Positions 27,850-37,288 of a stretch of 64,000 nt of DNA are shown here, piece by piece (position 1 is the stretch's first letter; every line of letters starts with the position of its first letter). The position numbers and the translations under genes were made by a program. Source of the DNA: Magnetococcales bacterium HCHbin5 (lineage in GTDB: Bacteria > Pseudomonadota > Magnetococcia > Magnetococcales > Magnetaquicoccaceae); the NCBI GenBank assembly GCA_002753505.1, contig PEAG01000001.1:152027-216026 (forward strand), written 5' to 3'. The notes under the pieces were generated by a model. That model was given only the letters and a program-made list of their open reading frames with translations, made no database searches and was not told where the DNA came from.

Positions 27850-29547
27850 TCAGGGTACATAACCAGGAATTTGGCTCTCATCCACCTCATCTATCTGGGA
27901 GGGATCCAGATACTGTTCTGCATAGGTCCGATAAATCTTGCTGCGAATGAAAACGTCGAACAGTTCGTGATCGATGTGCTGGTCTTTTTTCATGAATCCC
28001 AAAATTTTCAACGAGGCGGAAAGGGACTTGGCCGGTTTATAGGGTCGGTCACTGGCGGTCAGTGCCTCAAACACATCGGCAATGGCCATGATCCGAGCCG
28101 GAATGGGCATCTGTTCACGTACCAAACCGTCGGGATAACCTTTACCATTCATGGTTTCGTGGTGACTCGCTGCAAACTCCGGCACCCGCTTCAAATTTTT
28201 CGGGAAGGGGAGGGTGTTGAGCATTTTTTTGGTGGCGGTCACGTGATGATTGATGATGGACCGCTCTTCCGGGGTAAGAGTACCCTTGGGGATGCAGAGG
28301 TTATAGACCTCATTTTCCGTTAAAAACGGCTCCTCCTTCCCATCCGGTCCCCTCCAACGGTACCGGCTGATCTGCTTGATCCGATCTTGCGACGCTTCCG
28401 ACATGGATTCCCCCCCCCTGTTGGTTTCGATAATAAATTTTTTATCCGAATCCAGTTGGGCCAATCTTTCGTTGAAGGCTTGTTCAATCAAGGCCAGTTG
28501 CGCTTGTTGTTCCGCCGCCGGGGAGGAGAGAATGGCCACCTTGTTGTTAAGATATTCAATTTCAGCGTCCCGTTTCAACACTTCAAATCGGGTGGTGACC
28601 GTTTTGATGCGGTCATAGATGGTTTCCAATTTGGTTGCCTTGTCCACCACATATTCCGGTGTGACCACCTTGCCACAATCGTGCATCCAGGCCGCGATCC
28701 GAATTTCATACATCTCGTCTTCAGTGGGGTTAAACCCCTTCAGGTCACCCAAATCCGACTCCTTGGCCGCCTTTGCCAACATTTCGGCAAGAATCGGCAC
28801 CCGGTTGCCATGACCACCCGTGTAGGGGGACTTGTCGTCGATGGCGGTCGCAATGGTGCGAATGAACGACTCAAACAGCTCTTTCAAATCAGCGATCAGT
28901 CGCTGATTGGTCAAAGCGATGGCAGCCTGGGAAGCCAACGATTCAGCCAGTTGCTGATCTTCAGGAGAGAAAGGCTTGATCTCCCCGCTCTCCTGGTCTA
29001 AGGAGTTGATCAACTGCAAAACCCCAATCAGGGTGCTTTCGTGATTTTTAAGGGGCACCGTCAAAAAAGATTTGGAACGATAGTTCATCGCCTTGTCGAA
29101 GGCACGCATACCGGAAAAATCAAAGCCATCTGCTTCGTAAGCATCTGGAATATTGACAGTTTGTCCCTTGATGGCCGTGTAGGCGGCAACCATTGCCAAG
29201 TTGGGTTTGCCATGTCGGTAGAGGGGCAACTCCGGCAGTTTGATGGCTACCCCTGTCGTTCCACCCTGGGCAATATTGAGCGAATCGGTACGAAGAATTT
29301 GGAATTTAAGGGTTTCGTGATCTGTCACCGTGTACAGGGTACCCGCATCCGCATGGGTCAACGCCTTGGCACCCATCAAAATGGTTTCCAACAGCATGTC
29401 CGTGTTGCGCATTGAGGAGAGAGCCACACCAATCTCATTGAGACGATTAACCCGCTCCAGCAAATGGCTGCGCAGCTTATTGATCGCATCCGGGCTAACA
29501 GACTGCTGACCTGAAAGTTGATCAGAAATAGAAGGACTTGTACTCAC
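27850..29547 (-). CDS. GAF and HD-GYP domain protein with a large insertion
   Basis: This 565-aa predicted cyclic di-GMP phosphodiesterase has a GAF domain at about 55-205 and an HD-GYP domain from about 265. HD is at 289-290 (WMHDCGKV), INHHVTATKKML and ASHHETMNGKGYPDG follow (GYP from 470), and then ADVFEALTASDRPYK. The HD-to-GYP spacing is 181 residues, against 63 in the RpfG-like protein of this window. The extra stretch is charged and helical, with a KRDAEIEYLNNKVAIL segment. A GTG start at 29547, with a G-rich ribosome site, is chosen because the 31 residues upstream have no coding character. The gene is divergent from trkA. Confidence 0.9.
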   Translation of the reverse strand: MSTSPSISDQLSGQQSVSPDAINKLRSHLLERVNRLNEIGVALSSMRNTDMLLETILMGAKALTHADAGTLYTVTDHETLKFQILRTDSLNIAQGGTTGVAIKLPELPLYRHGKPNLAMVAAYTAIKGQTVNIPDAYEADGFDFSGMRAFDKAMNYRSKSFLTVPLKNHESTLIGVLQLINSLDQESGEIKPFSPEDQQLAESLASQAAIALTNQRLIADLKELFESFIRTIATAIDDKSPYTGGHGNRVPILAEMLAKAAKESDLGDLKGFNPTEDEMYEIRIAAWMHDCGKVVTPEYVVDKATKLETIYDRIKTVTTRFEVLKRDAEIEYLNNKVAILSSPAAEQQAQLALIEQAFNERLAQLDSDKKFIIETNRGGESMSEASQDRIKQISRYRWRGPDGKEEPFLTENEVYNLCIPKGTLTPEERSIINHHVTATKKMLNTLPFPKNLKRVPEFAASHHETMNGKGYPDGLVREQMPIPARIMAIADVFEALTASDRPYKPAKSLSASLKILGFMKKDQHIDHELFDVFIRSKIYRTYAEQYLDPSQIDEVDESQIPGYVP

Positions 29548-29973
29548 GCCGAACCCCCTTGATTTGCAGGATAAAGTGGCTTGACCCAACCGACCGGACA
29601 CACAAAATACGACAAATTCGGACAAAACACAACAATACAATCCCCACCCACATCTTTGTCCCTCACCAATAGGACAAACAGAGTCCGATCACGGACAGGT
29701 TTAGCCCACTGCGCACACGTCAATGGAACATTGATCGCCATCACCTGAACCAAATGAGACAAAACAACCTTGTGCACAGGAAACAGGGTAGGGTACAAAG
29801 GAATATCCCAATTGCCAACTGTACATTGTGACCATCCACCACCGGTCGGTAGATGCTATCACACAATCAGGAGGATTACCATATTCAATTGCTTTATAAG
29901 TTTTTTTGACGAAGGTCTGTGGGGACCTGCAAACCGTAGCATGGCAACTGTTTTTCGAGGTGAAATCAACTTA
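29548..29973. other. Divergent regulatory region with repeated GGACA motifs
   Basis: This 426-base gap separates the HD-GYP gene (minus) and trkA (plus). I see no gene. Between about 29595 and 29700 the word GGACA occurs four times on the plus strand, mostly as GGACAAA or GGACA with flanking A, and once inverted (TGTCC). A TATAAG box (29895-29900) may serve trkA. A single regulator could bind the GGACA words, but this is unproven. Confidence 0.3.
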
Positions 29974-31362
29974 ATGGCTCATTCATCCATGCGGGTGGTG
30001 GTATTCGGGGCGGGGCTTGTAGGTGAAGCCCTTGGACGCCATATTGCTGATCAAGGTAACAATGTTTGCTTTATCGAAGCCAACGCAAATACTGTGCGCA
30101 AGATTCGCGAACAGATGGATGTGCAGATTGTGCATGGTACTGCAGAGGATCAGGAGGCTCTGCGGGAGGCCGGGGTACAAAACGCTGATCTGATCCTGGC
30201 GGTCACCAATCAGGATAAAAGCAATATTATTCTTACCCTGATCGCCCGCAGTCTGAATCCCATGGCCCGGATCATCACCCGGGTGCGGGACGAAGAGTTT
30301 TTGGATAACCGTCTGCTGTGGAAGTCCAGCACCCTGGCGGATACCATCGTCATCAGCCCCGAGCGGGCTGTGATAGAAAAAGCGATCCATATTCTGGAGG
30401 TGCAACACGCTTTTGATGTGGTGGAATTTCTCGATGGGGAACTGCGCATCGCCGGTTTTCGCCTTTCTGCTGGCAACCTGCTGGCTGGAAAACCACTCAA
30501 AAAATCGCACGCGCTGTTTCCTTCGGCAAACATTCTGGTGGTGGGGGCTGAACGCGGCGATGAGGTGATCATTCCAACCGGTGAGACCATTCTGGAGGAG
30601 GGTGACCGTATTTTTCTGACCCTTCCTCAGAGCATCGACCTGCATGCCATCCTGCCGTTGTTGGGTAAACGTCCGGTCACCCGGCAAAAATTTGTCATCG
30701 CAGGTGGCAGTGCCATCGGTGAACACATTGCCCGCCAATTGGCTCTTAAAGGGCAGCAGGCGGTGATCATTGAATCGGATTATGAGCGTTGTGTCACTCT
30801 GTCCGAAACACTCAAAAATGCCATCCTTCTGCATGGCGATGTCACCGATGCCTCTCTGCTCAGCCGTGCCATCACCCCGGAAACCGTTTTTCTGGCTGTA
30901 ACCGCCTCTCAGGAGGTCAATTTTTTGATCTCCCTGTTGGCCCAGAAGCGGGGTGCCATGCAGGTGATCACCATGATGGATAACGAGGCCTATTATACCA
31001 TGGCCCCCGAACTGGGTGTGGATGCCATTTTGAGTCCACGCGCGGCAGCCGTGGGTTCCATCCTGCGCTTTATTCGCATGGGTCGGGTTTTGGATGCCAA
31101 TCTACTGTTGGGAGGCAAGCTGGATATTTTTCTGACCGAGATCAAGTCGGGTTCCAGTCTGGACAATATTCCCCTCAAAGATGTCGAGTTTCCCCAAGGG
31201 GTGATTGTGGCCGCTGCGATACGCAATAAGGATGTGGTCGTTCCCCATGGCAACTTGCGTATGCAAGAGGGGGATTTTGCCGTTTTCGTGGTCAGACCCG
31301 GCCGGGCAGCGGTTTTGGATGATCTGATCGCTCCCCGTCGCACGCTGCGACTGCCACTTTGA
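29974..31362 (+). CDS. trkA: Trk potassium uptake regulator, NAD-binding
   Basis: This 462-aa peripheral subunit gates the TrkH channel in response to NAD(H) and nucleotides. It has two RCK units, each with a Rossmann nucleotide site (VVVFGAGLVGEALGRHIA and FVIAGGSAIGEHIA) and a TrkA-C domain. ATG 29974 is used because GAGGTGA lies about ten bases upstream; earlier (29941) and later (29989) ATGs exist. Length agrees with E. coli TrkA (458). The membrane partner follows 18 bases later in the same operon. Confidence 0.96.
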   Translation: MAHSSMRVVVFGAGLVGEALGRHIADQGNNVCFIEANANTVRKIREQMDVQIVHGTAEDQEALREAGVQNADLILAVTNQDKSNIILTLIARSLNPMARIITRVRDEEFLDNRLLWKSSTLADTIVISPERAVIEKAIHILEVQHAFDVVEFLDGELRIAGFRLSAGNLLAGKPLKKSHALFPSANILVVGAERGDEVIIPTGETILEEGDRIFLTLPQSIDLHAILPLLGKRPVTRQKFVIAGGSAIGEHIARQLALKGQQAVIIESDYERCVTLSETLKNAILLHGDVTDASLLSRAITPETVFLAVTASQEVNFLISLLAQKRGAMQVITMMDNEAYYTMAPELGVDAILSPRAAAVGSILRFIRMGRVLDANLLLGGKLDIFLTEIKSGSSLDNIPLKDVEFPQGVIVAAAIRNKDVVVPHGNLRMQEGDFAVFVVRPGRAAVLDDLIAPRRTLRLPL

Positions 31363-31380
31363 TCCCACAACGAGGTTGTC

Positions 31381-32886
31381 ATGAATCTGATTCTTAATCT
31401 GCGCATTGTTGGGGTTGTGGCGGCCATGCTGGCCATCTTCCAGGTGCCCACCCTGGCCCTGGCCTGGCACTTTGACGAAGAGATCATCCCCTTTGTACTC
31501 ACGTTGCTCACCACCATCATCATCATCCTGATGGCCATGTTGACCCGACGTACCCTGTTTCTCGGCATGCAAGCCAGGGATGGGGTCGTTGCCGTGATCA
31601 TGGGCTGGGTGATGATGATCCTGCTGGGGGCATTGCCCTACTATTTTTCGGGTATCATGTCTGGGGTGGATGCCATATTTGAGTCTGCATCCGGTTTTAC
31701 CACCACCGGTTCCACCATCCTGGCAGACATAGAGCGTCTGCCCCAGGGGTTGCTCTTTTGGCGCAGCACCACCCAGTGGATCGGTGGCATGGGTATTTTG
31801 CTGTTGGCTGTAGCCATTATGCCCTATCTTGGGATAGGAGGGGCACAGATCATGAAGGCGGAAATGCCTGGATTTAAAAAAGATCGAATCGCTCCCCGGG
31901 TGACGGATACTGCCCGTATTCTCTGGAGCATCTATCTCGGTTTGACTCTGCTCGCCGGCATCTGTTATTGGCTGGCTGGCATGCCTGTTTTGGATGCTGT
32001 CCATCACGCTTTCACGACTATTTCCATAGGCGGTTTTTCCCCAAAAAATGCCAGCATGGGAGCATACCCCCCAGCGGTGCAATGGTGTTCCATGCTGTTC
32101 ATGATCCTGGCGGGGATCAATTTTGTGCTTTATTACCGGTTGCTTTTTAAACGGGAGTGGGGGCCCCTTGGGGATGAAGAGTTGCACTGGTATCTATTGA
32201 CAATCCTGGGGGTGGCCGCCTTTTGTTGTCTGGAGGCCTTTGCCTCCACGGCATCCAATGATCTACACGATGCACTGCTGCACGGTCTGTTTCAGGCGGT
32301 CAGCCTGGTCACCAACACCGGATATGCCAATGTGGATTGGGAGAGCTGGCCTCTCTATGTACAGATTATCCTGATGACAATCGCAATACCTGGTGCCATG
32401 TCCGGCTCTACCACCGGTGGGATCAAAATGGTGCGGGCCATCGTGCTGTTCAAGGTGTTGGGAGCCGTGATCAACCGCATACTTACCCCGGAGCGGGTGA
32501 TAGCGGTCAAAATTAACGGCAAACGCATTCCCTCGGATCTGCTGGATGCCGTGATGGCTCTGGGCTTTGCCATCACCTTGGCCATGGCGGTCGCTACCAT
32601 TACCCTGGTGGCCATGGGGCTTGACCTGCAAACCGCTTATTCTGCCGCCCTGACAACGCTGATCAACGTGGGGCCGGGCATAGGGATGGTTGGCCCCATG
32701 GACAACTTTGGTGCCATACCAGACAATGGCAAGTTAATGCTGGTGTTTTTGATGCTGACCGGGCGTTTGGAAGTGTTTACCGTTCTTATTCTTTTCGTCC
32801 CGCATTTTTGGAAACCCGACGCCATCCTCACCACCAACCCCAGCGTGGAAACCAGTCTGCGCATTTCCAAACGGAAAATGGAATAG
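31381..32886 (+). CDS. trkH: Trk potassium channel/transporter subunit
   Basis: This 501-aa membrane protein carries potassium inward. The four pore-loop selectivity segments can be read in order: SGFTTTGST (about 105), ISIGGFSPK (about 213), VTNTGYANV (about 309) and NVGPGIGMVGP (about 429). The ten to twelve hydrophobic helices fit the TrkH/KtrB fold of four repeated M1-P-M2 units. It follows trkA closely, so gate and channel are cotranscribed. The gene ends two bases before a short 36-codon frame that runs into the inverted dif-like repeat. Confidence 0.96.
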   Translation: MNLILNLRIVGVVAAMLAIFQVPTLALAWHFDEEIIPFVLTLLTTIIIILMAMLTRRTLFLGMQARDGVVAVIMGWVMMILLGALPYYFSGIMSGVDAIFESASGFTTTGSTILADIERLPQGLLFWRSTTQWIGGMGILLLAVAIMPYLGIGGAQIMKAEMPGFKKDRIAPRVTDTARILWSIYLGLTLLAGICYWLAGMPVLDAVHHAFTTISIGGFSPKNASMGAYPPAVQWCSMLFMILAGINFVLYYRLLFKREWGPLGDEELHWYLLTILGVAAFCCLEAFASTASNDLHDALLHGLFQAVSLVTNTGYANVDWESWPLYVQIILMTIAIPGAMSGSTTGGIKMVRAIVLFKVLGAVINRILTPERVIAVKINGKRIPSDLLDAVMALGFAITLAMAVATITLVAMGLDLQTAYSAALTTLINVGPGIGMVGPMDNFGAIPDNGKLMLVFLMLTGRLEVFTVLILFVPHFWKPDAILTTNPSVETSLRISKRKME

Positions 32887-32888
32887 CG

Positions 32889-32999
32889 ATGAATCGACGA
32901 TTTGGTCAACAAACGAAATCGTCCGAAATCGTCGAAGCCAGCCGTCAGGGAGTGGTGTGGCTGCGGCGGGACGGGTTTGTAATGTCAGATTTAACATAA
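32889..32999 (+). CDS. Possible 36-codon ORF running into the dif-like site
   Basis: An ATG two bases after the trkH stop opens a 36-codon frame (start MNRRFGQQTKSSEIV). Its last codons and stop lie inside the first dif-like arm. It could be a small protein, or the 5' stub of a gene cut off by a Xer recombination event. The composition is plausible for protein, but the length gives no statistical support. Confidence 0.25.
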   Translation: MNRRFGQQTKSSEIVEASRQGVVWLRRDGFVMSDLT

Positions 33000-33086
33000 T
33001 ACATCTTATACGACAGGATTTCAGGCAGGATTCGGGGGTGGTGATGGCAGGCTAGAGTTTGTCGTATAAGATGTATTATGTTAAAT
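32989..33086. repeat. Inverted pair of dif-like XerC/XerD sites
   Basis: Two 28-bp sites face each other: 32989-33016 on the minus strand and 33059-33086 on the plus strand. They are perfect inverted copies over 27 bp, with 42 bases between the two 28-mers. Read on the plus strand, the right site has an XerC-side arm TTGTCGTATAA, a six-base centre GATGTA and an XerD-side arm TTATGTTAAAT. The XerD arm equals that of E. coli dif at 11 of 11 bases, and the XerC arm keeps the core CG and the ATAA end. XerC arms point inward and XerD arms outward. One DNA strand could fold into a hairpin whose stem is a complete dif duplex, as in CTX-type phage attP. Confidence 0.7.
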
Positions 33087-33110
33087 TGCTACTGCCGTCC
33101 ACCTGGAAAC

Positions 33111-33139
33111 TTGCCGGATGGCCTTTTGCCGCATAGAAT
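33111..33139 (+). promoter_or_regulatory. Putative metG promoter
   Basis: TTGCCG (33111-33116) and TAGAAT (33134-33139) are spaced by 17 bases. They lie 24 bases past the right dif-like arm and about 60 bases before the metG start codon. Confidence 0.45.
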
Positions 33140-33198
33140 CCCCCCCAGGATAGCTGCCAAGCTTAATCACCATCAGGACCATTTCAGGGAAACATCTT

Positions 33199-35244
33199 AT
33201 GACGCGCCGCATCTTGGTTACCAGTGCCCTCCCCTATGCCAACGGTTCCATCCATCTCGGCCATCTGGTCGAATATATTCAAACAGACATCTGGGTACGG
33301 TTTCAAAAGTTGCGGGGCAACGACTGCCTCTATTTCTGTGCAGACGACACCCATGGAACGCCGGTCATGATCCGGGCCCGCAACGAAGGCATCGCGCCGG
33401 AGTTGTTGGTGCAACGGATGCACGAGGAGCATCAGGCGGATTTTAAAGCGTTTTCCATTGGTTTCGACAACTATTACAGCACCCATTCGGAAGAAAATCG
33501 TATCCTTTCCGAAGAGATATACTGCAAAAACCGCGATGCCGGACATGTTCAGACCGCACTGGTGCGTCAAGCCTATTGCAACAAGGATGCGATGTTTTTG
33601 CCGGACCGCTTTATTCGGGGTACCTGCCCCAGTTGTGGAGCCTTGGACCAGTACGGAGATGCCTGCGAAAGCTGTTCCGCCACCTACGCGCCTCTGGACC
33701 TGAAACAGGCCAAATGTGCCCTCTGTGGTGAGCCGCCGGTTGAAAAATCCTCCGAACACCTGTTTTTCCGGTTGTCCGATTTCGAACCGTTTTTGAAAGA
33801 GTGGACCCGTTCCGGTGCCTTGCAGGCGGAGATGGCCAATAAACTGGATGAATGGTTTGAAAGTGGCCTGAAAAATTGGGACATCTCCCGGGATGCCCCC
33901 TACTTCGGTTTTGAAATTCCGGATGCAGCGGGCAAATATTTTTATGTCTGGCTTGATGCACCGGTGGGTTATATGGCCTCCACCTGGAACTATTGCAAAC
34001 GAACGGGCCGGTCGTTTGATGCCTATTGGCGTCCAGGGAGTACGGCAGAGGTTTATCATTTTATTGGCAAGGATATTCTCTATTTCCATACCCTGTTCTG
34101 GCCTGCCATGCTGCAGGGAGGTGGGTTTCGCACCCCGACGGCGGTTTTTGCCCATGGATTTTTGACCGTCAATGGCCAGAAAATGTCCAAATCGCGTGGA
34201 ACATTTATCAATGCCCGCCACTATCTGGACCATTTGGATCCCGAATATTTACGTTACTATTATGCCTGCAAACTCTCGGGGCGGGTGGATGATCTGGATC
34301 TCAACCTGGACGATTTTGTGTTGCGGGTCAATGCGGATATGGTGGGCAAGGTGGTCAACCTGGCGTCCCGGACGGCGGGGTTTATCCACAAGCAGTTCCA
34401 GGGTCAGCTCTGCCCAGATTATCCCGCAGACGGGGGGCTGTATCAGAGCTTTGTTCAGGCCGGAGAAGAGATTGCTGCCTGGTATGAAGCGCGGGAGTAT
34501 GCCAAGGCCATGCGTGCCATCATGGCCTTGGCCGACACAGCCAACCGTTATATCGAAGAAAACGCCCCCTGGAGTCTGGCCAAACAGCAAAAAGAGGCGG
34601 AGTTGCATGCTGTCTGTTCTGTTGCCATCAACCTGTTTCGGGTGCTGTTGACCTATCTGGCCCCGGTGCTGCCGGTCATGGCGGAACGGACCCGGGATCT
34701 GTTAAATCTGCCCGCTCTGACATGGGAGGGGTGCCGTCTCCCCCTGTGTGGCACGACGATCAAGCCTTTCAAGCATTTGATGGCCCGTGTGGACCCCAAG
34801 CAGGTCGAGGCACTGTTGGCGGCTGCGCGTCCCCAGGAGCTTCCCCCGCAGAGCGGAGAGCCGGTATCGCCCCCTCCCCTCCCCTCCTCCCCACCTGCTC
34901 TTGCCACCATCCCGCTGGAGAGTTTCGCCCAGGTGGACTTGCGGGTGGCACGCATTGTTCAGGCCGAGCTGGTTGCCGGGGCGGATAAATTGTTAAAATT
35001 AAACCTGGATCTGGGTCCACTGGGCCCGCGCACCGTCTTTGCCGGCATTCGGGCCGCCTACAGCCCGGAATCGCTGACCAACCGATTGACGGTCGTGGTG
35101 GCCAACCTGTTGCCCCGCAAAATGAAGTTTGGTCTTTCGGAGGGGATGATTCTGGCCGCCAGCAGGGAGGACAACACCGATAAAACAGCACTCTTCCTTT
35201 TGTCCCCCGATGCCGGGGCCGAACCCGGAATGAAAATTGGCTGA
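33199..35244 (+). CDS. metG: Methionyl-tRNA synthetase
   Basis: This 681-aa class I synthetase charges tRNA-Met. The HIGH-type signature is HLGH (19-22) in [15 protein letters not shown], and KMSKS is at 328-332. A zinc knuckle region with four CxxC-like pairs ([18 protein letters not shown], then CALCGE) lies near 138-180, as in the MetG1 class. The last 105 residues form a tRNA-binding/dimerisation domain ([17 protein letters not shown]), joined by a Pro/Ser-rich linker. AGGGAAA precedes the ATG. The length matches the two-zinc E. coli type. The gene ends three bases before the convergent MotB-like gene. Confidence 0.97.
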   Translation: MTRRILVTSALPYANGSIHLGHLVEYIQTDIWVRFQKLRGNDCLYFCADDTHGTPVMIRARNEGIAPELLVQRMHEEHQADFKAFSIGFDNYYSTHSEENRILSEEIYCKNRDAGHVQTALVRQAYCNKDAMFLPDRFIRGTCPSCGALDQYGDACESCSATYAPLDLKQAKCALCGEPPVEKSSEHLFFRLSDFEPFLKEWTRSGALQAEMANKLDEWFESGLKNWDISRDAPYFGFEIPDAAGKYFYVWLDAPVGYMASTWNYCKRTGRSFDAYWRPGSTAEVYHFIGKDILYFHTLFWPAMLQGGGFRTPTAVFAHGFLTVNGQKMSKSRGTFINARHYLDHLDPEYLRYYYACKLSGRVDDLDLNLDDFVLRVNADMVGKVVNLASRTAGFIHKQFQGQLCPDYPADGGLYQSFVQAGEEIAAWYEAREYAKAMRAIMALADTANRYIEENAPWSLAKQQKEAELHAVCSVAINLFRVLLTYLAPVLPVMAERTRDLLNLPALTWEGCRLPLCGTTIKPFKHLMARVDPKQVEALLAAARPQELPPQSGEPVSPPPLPSSPPALATIPLESFAQVDLRVARIVQAELVAGADKLLKLNLDLGPLGPRTVFAGIRAAYSPESLTNRLTVVVANLLPRKMKFGLSEGMILAASREDNTDKTALFLLSPDAGAEPGMKIG

Positions 35245-35247
35245 CGG

Positions 35248-36048
35248 TTATGGAGCGGCATCAGGAGGTGGAGCTGTCTCCGCATTGTCAACCTTGTTGG
35301 TCGGCGGTTCCACCGCCTTTTGGCCTGCACGGGGGGCCGCAGCGTCATCCAGGTGGATTGCACAGCGGCCAATGGGCATGTTGACCACAGGCATCCCCTC
35401 GCTGCCCGCATCGTCCGCCTGCCGGAACTCCAAACGTACCTCCACCCGTCGACTTTCATCGGCACTCTGCTTGATGCCGGTGACAGACGCGCCATCGATA
35501 ATCAATAACTGCCGCAGTCTCTCCTGCTGATTGCCCGGCATCTCAGCGGAAAACAGGGCACAGACCACCGCCTGTGCCCTGTTCAGGCTCAGATTGACAT
35601 TATAGAGGTAGCTTCCCGTCGCGTCGGTATATCCCTCGATATGGATCCGCTTCAGCCACCGCTTTTCCCTGGCCGGACTCTCTGGTTCCAAATCCAGCAA
35701 CAGCGGCACAAAACTGCGCAACGACTCCTGGGCCACCGGGGATAATTGGTAGCTGTTGAAGGCAAAGCTGGCTTTTTCGCCAAAGCTGATGGTGTGGGTG
35801 GCGTGATTGATCTCCAATCCCAGATTTTTTTCCTTGGCACGCTGTTCCAGGCGGTTAAGGATGGCCTGAATGGCGGTCTCCCGCTCCTTTTTTTCCACCA
35901 GCGGACGAGACGCAATGGCCACCATGGCGATACTCATGACCACCAGAAACAGCATGGCCAATGCGGTCATCAGATCCGCATAACTGATCCAAAAGGGATT
36001 ACCGCCATCTTCAATCTGTTTTTGAAAACGTTGAACAACTCTGGCCAC
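35248..36048 (-). CDS. Orphan MotB/OmpA-like membrane protein
   Basis: This is a 266-aa protein. A single membrane helix after WISYADLM (Asp 25 is the equivalent of the proton-carrying Asp in MotB) is followed by a helical linker. A C-terminal OmpA peptidoglycan-binding domain comes next (IHIEGYTDATG, NLSLNRAQAV, ADESRRVEVRLEF) and ends in an Ala/Pro-rich tail. Such proteins act as stators with a MotA/ExbB-like partner in flagellar motors, envelope machines and the ZorAB part of Zorya defence. No MotA-like gene is adjacent, so the partner is elsewhere or absent. It lies 71 bases downstream of the HDOD gene, and the two may be cotranscribed. Confidence 0.82.
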   Translation of the reverse strand: MARVVQRFQKQIEDGGNPFWISYADLMTALAMLFLVVMSIAMVAIASRPLVEKKERETAIQAILNRLEQRAKEKNLGLEINHATHTISFGEKASFAFNSYQLSPVAQESLRSFVPLLLDLEPESPAREKRWLKRIHIEGYTDATGSYLYNVNLSLNRAQAVVCALFSAEMPGNQQERLRQLLIIDGASVTGIKQSADESRRVEVRLEFRQADDAGSEGMPVVNMPIGRCAIHLDDAAAPRAGQKAVEPPTNKVDNAETAPPPDAAP

Positions 36049-36119
36049 GGTTTTTTCAGCCCTTATTGTGGTTGTATTGTGGGGACAAAATATTCATTAT
36101 CCATTCAATATCAAATATA

Positions 36120-37007
36120 CTACTCTGCCCGCAGAGCGGCAGCGGGAATCGCTTCCAGGGCTTTTTGCCGCAACGGCACAAAAAGATCGCTGTCCAACGC
36201 AAAAAATCGTTGCACATACTCCTGGTGCTGTGCCCATTCCCACGCCGACATATCCCCTTCAATCCACTCGGTGAGCAGCAACAGGGCGTGCAATACCACA
36301 TATTTGCGTTCACTGATCGGTCGTCCGGCAAAGACATCCTGATGGTGGTGCGACTCAATGAGCTGGACCAGCGGTTTGGGCAACTGCCAAGCGTTACAGA
36401 GCAGCGACCCCAACAGGGCATGGGTGGTTTGGTACTGCTCTGCTTCGACCGATTCCAGGCTCTGGTTGCGTTCGTTGGCCGTTTCAGAGAGCAGATCCGA
36501 ATAGTCGGCAAAACGTTTCAGCAATACAAACTTTCCACAATCGTGCAACAATCCGACCAGATAGGACTCATCATGCGGTACGGCGGGCAGGTTGCCATTT
36601 TTGAAATGGGGTGAGAGCAGGCAGATCTCCTGGGAGAGCCAGGACATGATGTGGGCAGCCCGTACGCTTTTGGCCCGCATTTTTTGCATCCAGCTCTCTT
36701 TGCGGGTAATGGCTGCGCTTAAAAAAAGTTCGTGGGTGATTTCGCGCAGCTTGTCCTGTCCCAGCAATACCATGGCGCATTCGATGGATTCCACCTTGCG
36801 ATTGTAGCCGCCCAACAGGGTATTGGCAGCCTGGAGTATCTGGACGGAGAGGGCCACATCCCGCAAGACAACCGCTTTTACTTGCACAGGATTTTGCACA
36901 AAGGCGTTTTGTGTTTTCATGGTTTCCAGCAACACCGTTGGCCGGGTTGGTATTGCAAACCCACGGATCATTCTCTGTGATTCTTTCAAATTTAATCGCT
37001 TGCCCAT
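36120..37007 (-). CDS. HDOD domain protein
   Basis: This 295-aa protein is made almost wholly of an HDOD domain, a non-catalytic relative of HD hydrolases common in proteobacterial signalling. VALSVQILQAANT, IECAMVLLGQDKLREI and GLLHDCGKFVLLKRF followed by THALLGSLLCNAWQLP are recognisable family segments. An HD pair is retained in LLHDCG, so metal binding cannot be excluded. No fused receiver or effector domain is present. It is transcribed divergently from the AIPR gene and precedes the MotB-like gene. Its biological role is unknown; relatives influence motility, quorum or stress signalling. Confidence 0.85.
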   Translation of the reverse strand: MGKRLNLKESQRMIRGFAIPTRPTVLLETMKTQNAFVQNPVQVKAVVLRDVALSVQILQAANTLLGGYNRKVESIECAMVLLGQDKLREITHELFLSAAITRKESWMQKMRAKSVRAAHIMSWLSQEICLLSPHFKNGNLPAVPHDESYLVGLLHDCGKFVLLKRFADYSDLLSETANERNQSLESVEAEQYQTTHALLGSLLCNAWQLPKPLVQLIESHHHQDVFAGRPISERKYVVLHALLLLTEWIEGDMSAWEWAQHQEYVQRFFALDSDLFVPLRQKALEAIPAAALRAE

Positions 37008-37288
37008 CGCTGCCGCTTGCCCGTTTTTGTTGTGCTGCTGGAAGATTCAACAGATACACGGTATACATAGCCCATCGGACCGACAGAATAGCCGCCTTCC
37101 TGCCGGACAGCAACCCTGCGTTGCAAATTTTCTTGCTGCCCCTTTATCGGACAGCCTTTTCCGGCCATGTCGGCTGCCGGTGTGATCGCGCGGGTTGGCA
37201 AATGGATGCATTCAAGGGGCTGGAATTTTTTGAAAATATACAATATCATGGGCGAACTGCATGCACGGGAGAGAAAGGGCAAACAACC

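Noticed and set aside
32989..33086. Reading the 27-bp inverted repeat as an ordinary transcription terminator
   Set aside because: The stem is long and AT-rich, the loop is over 40 bases, there is no T-run after it, and both arms match the dif consensus instead.
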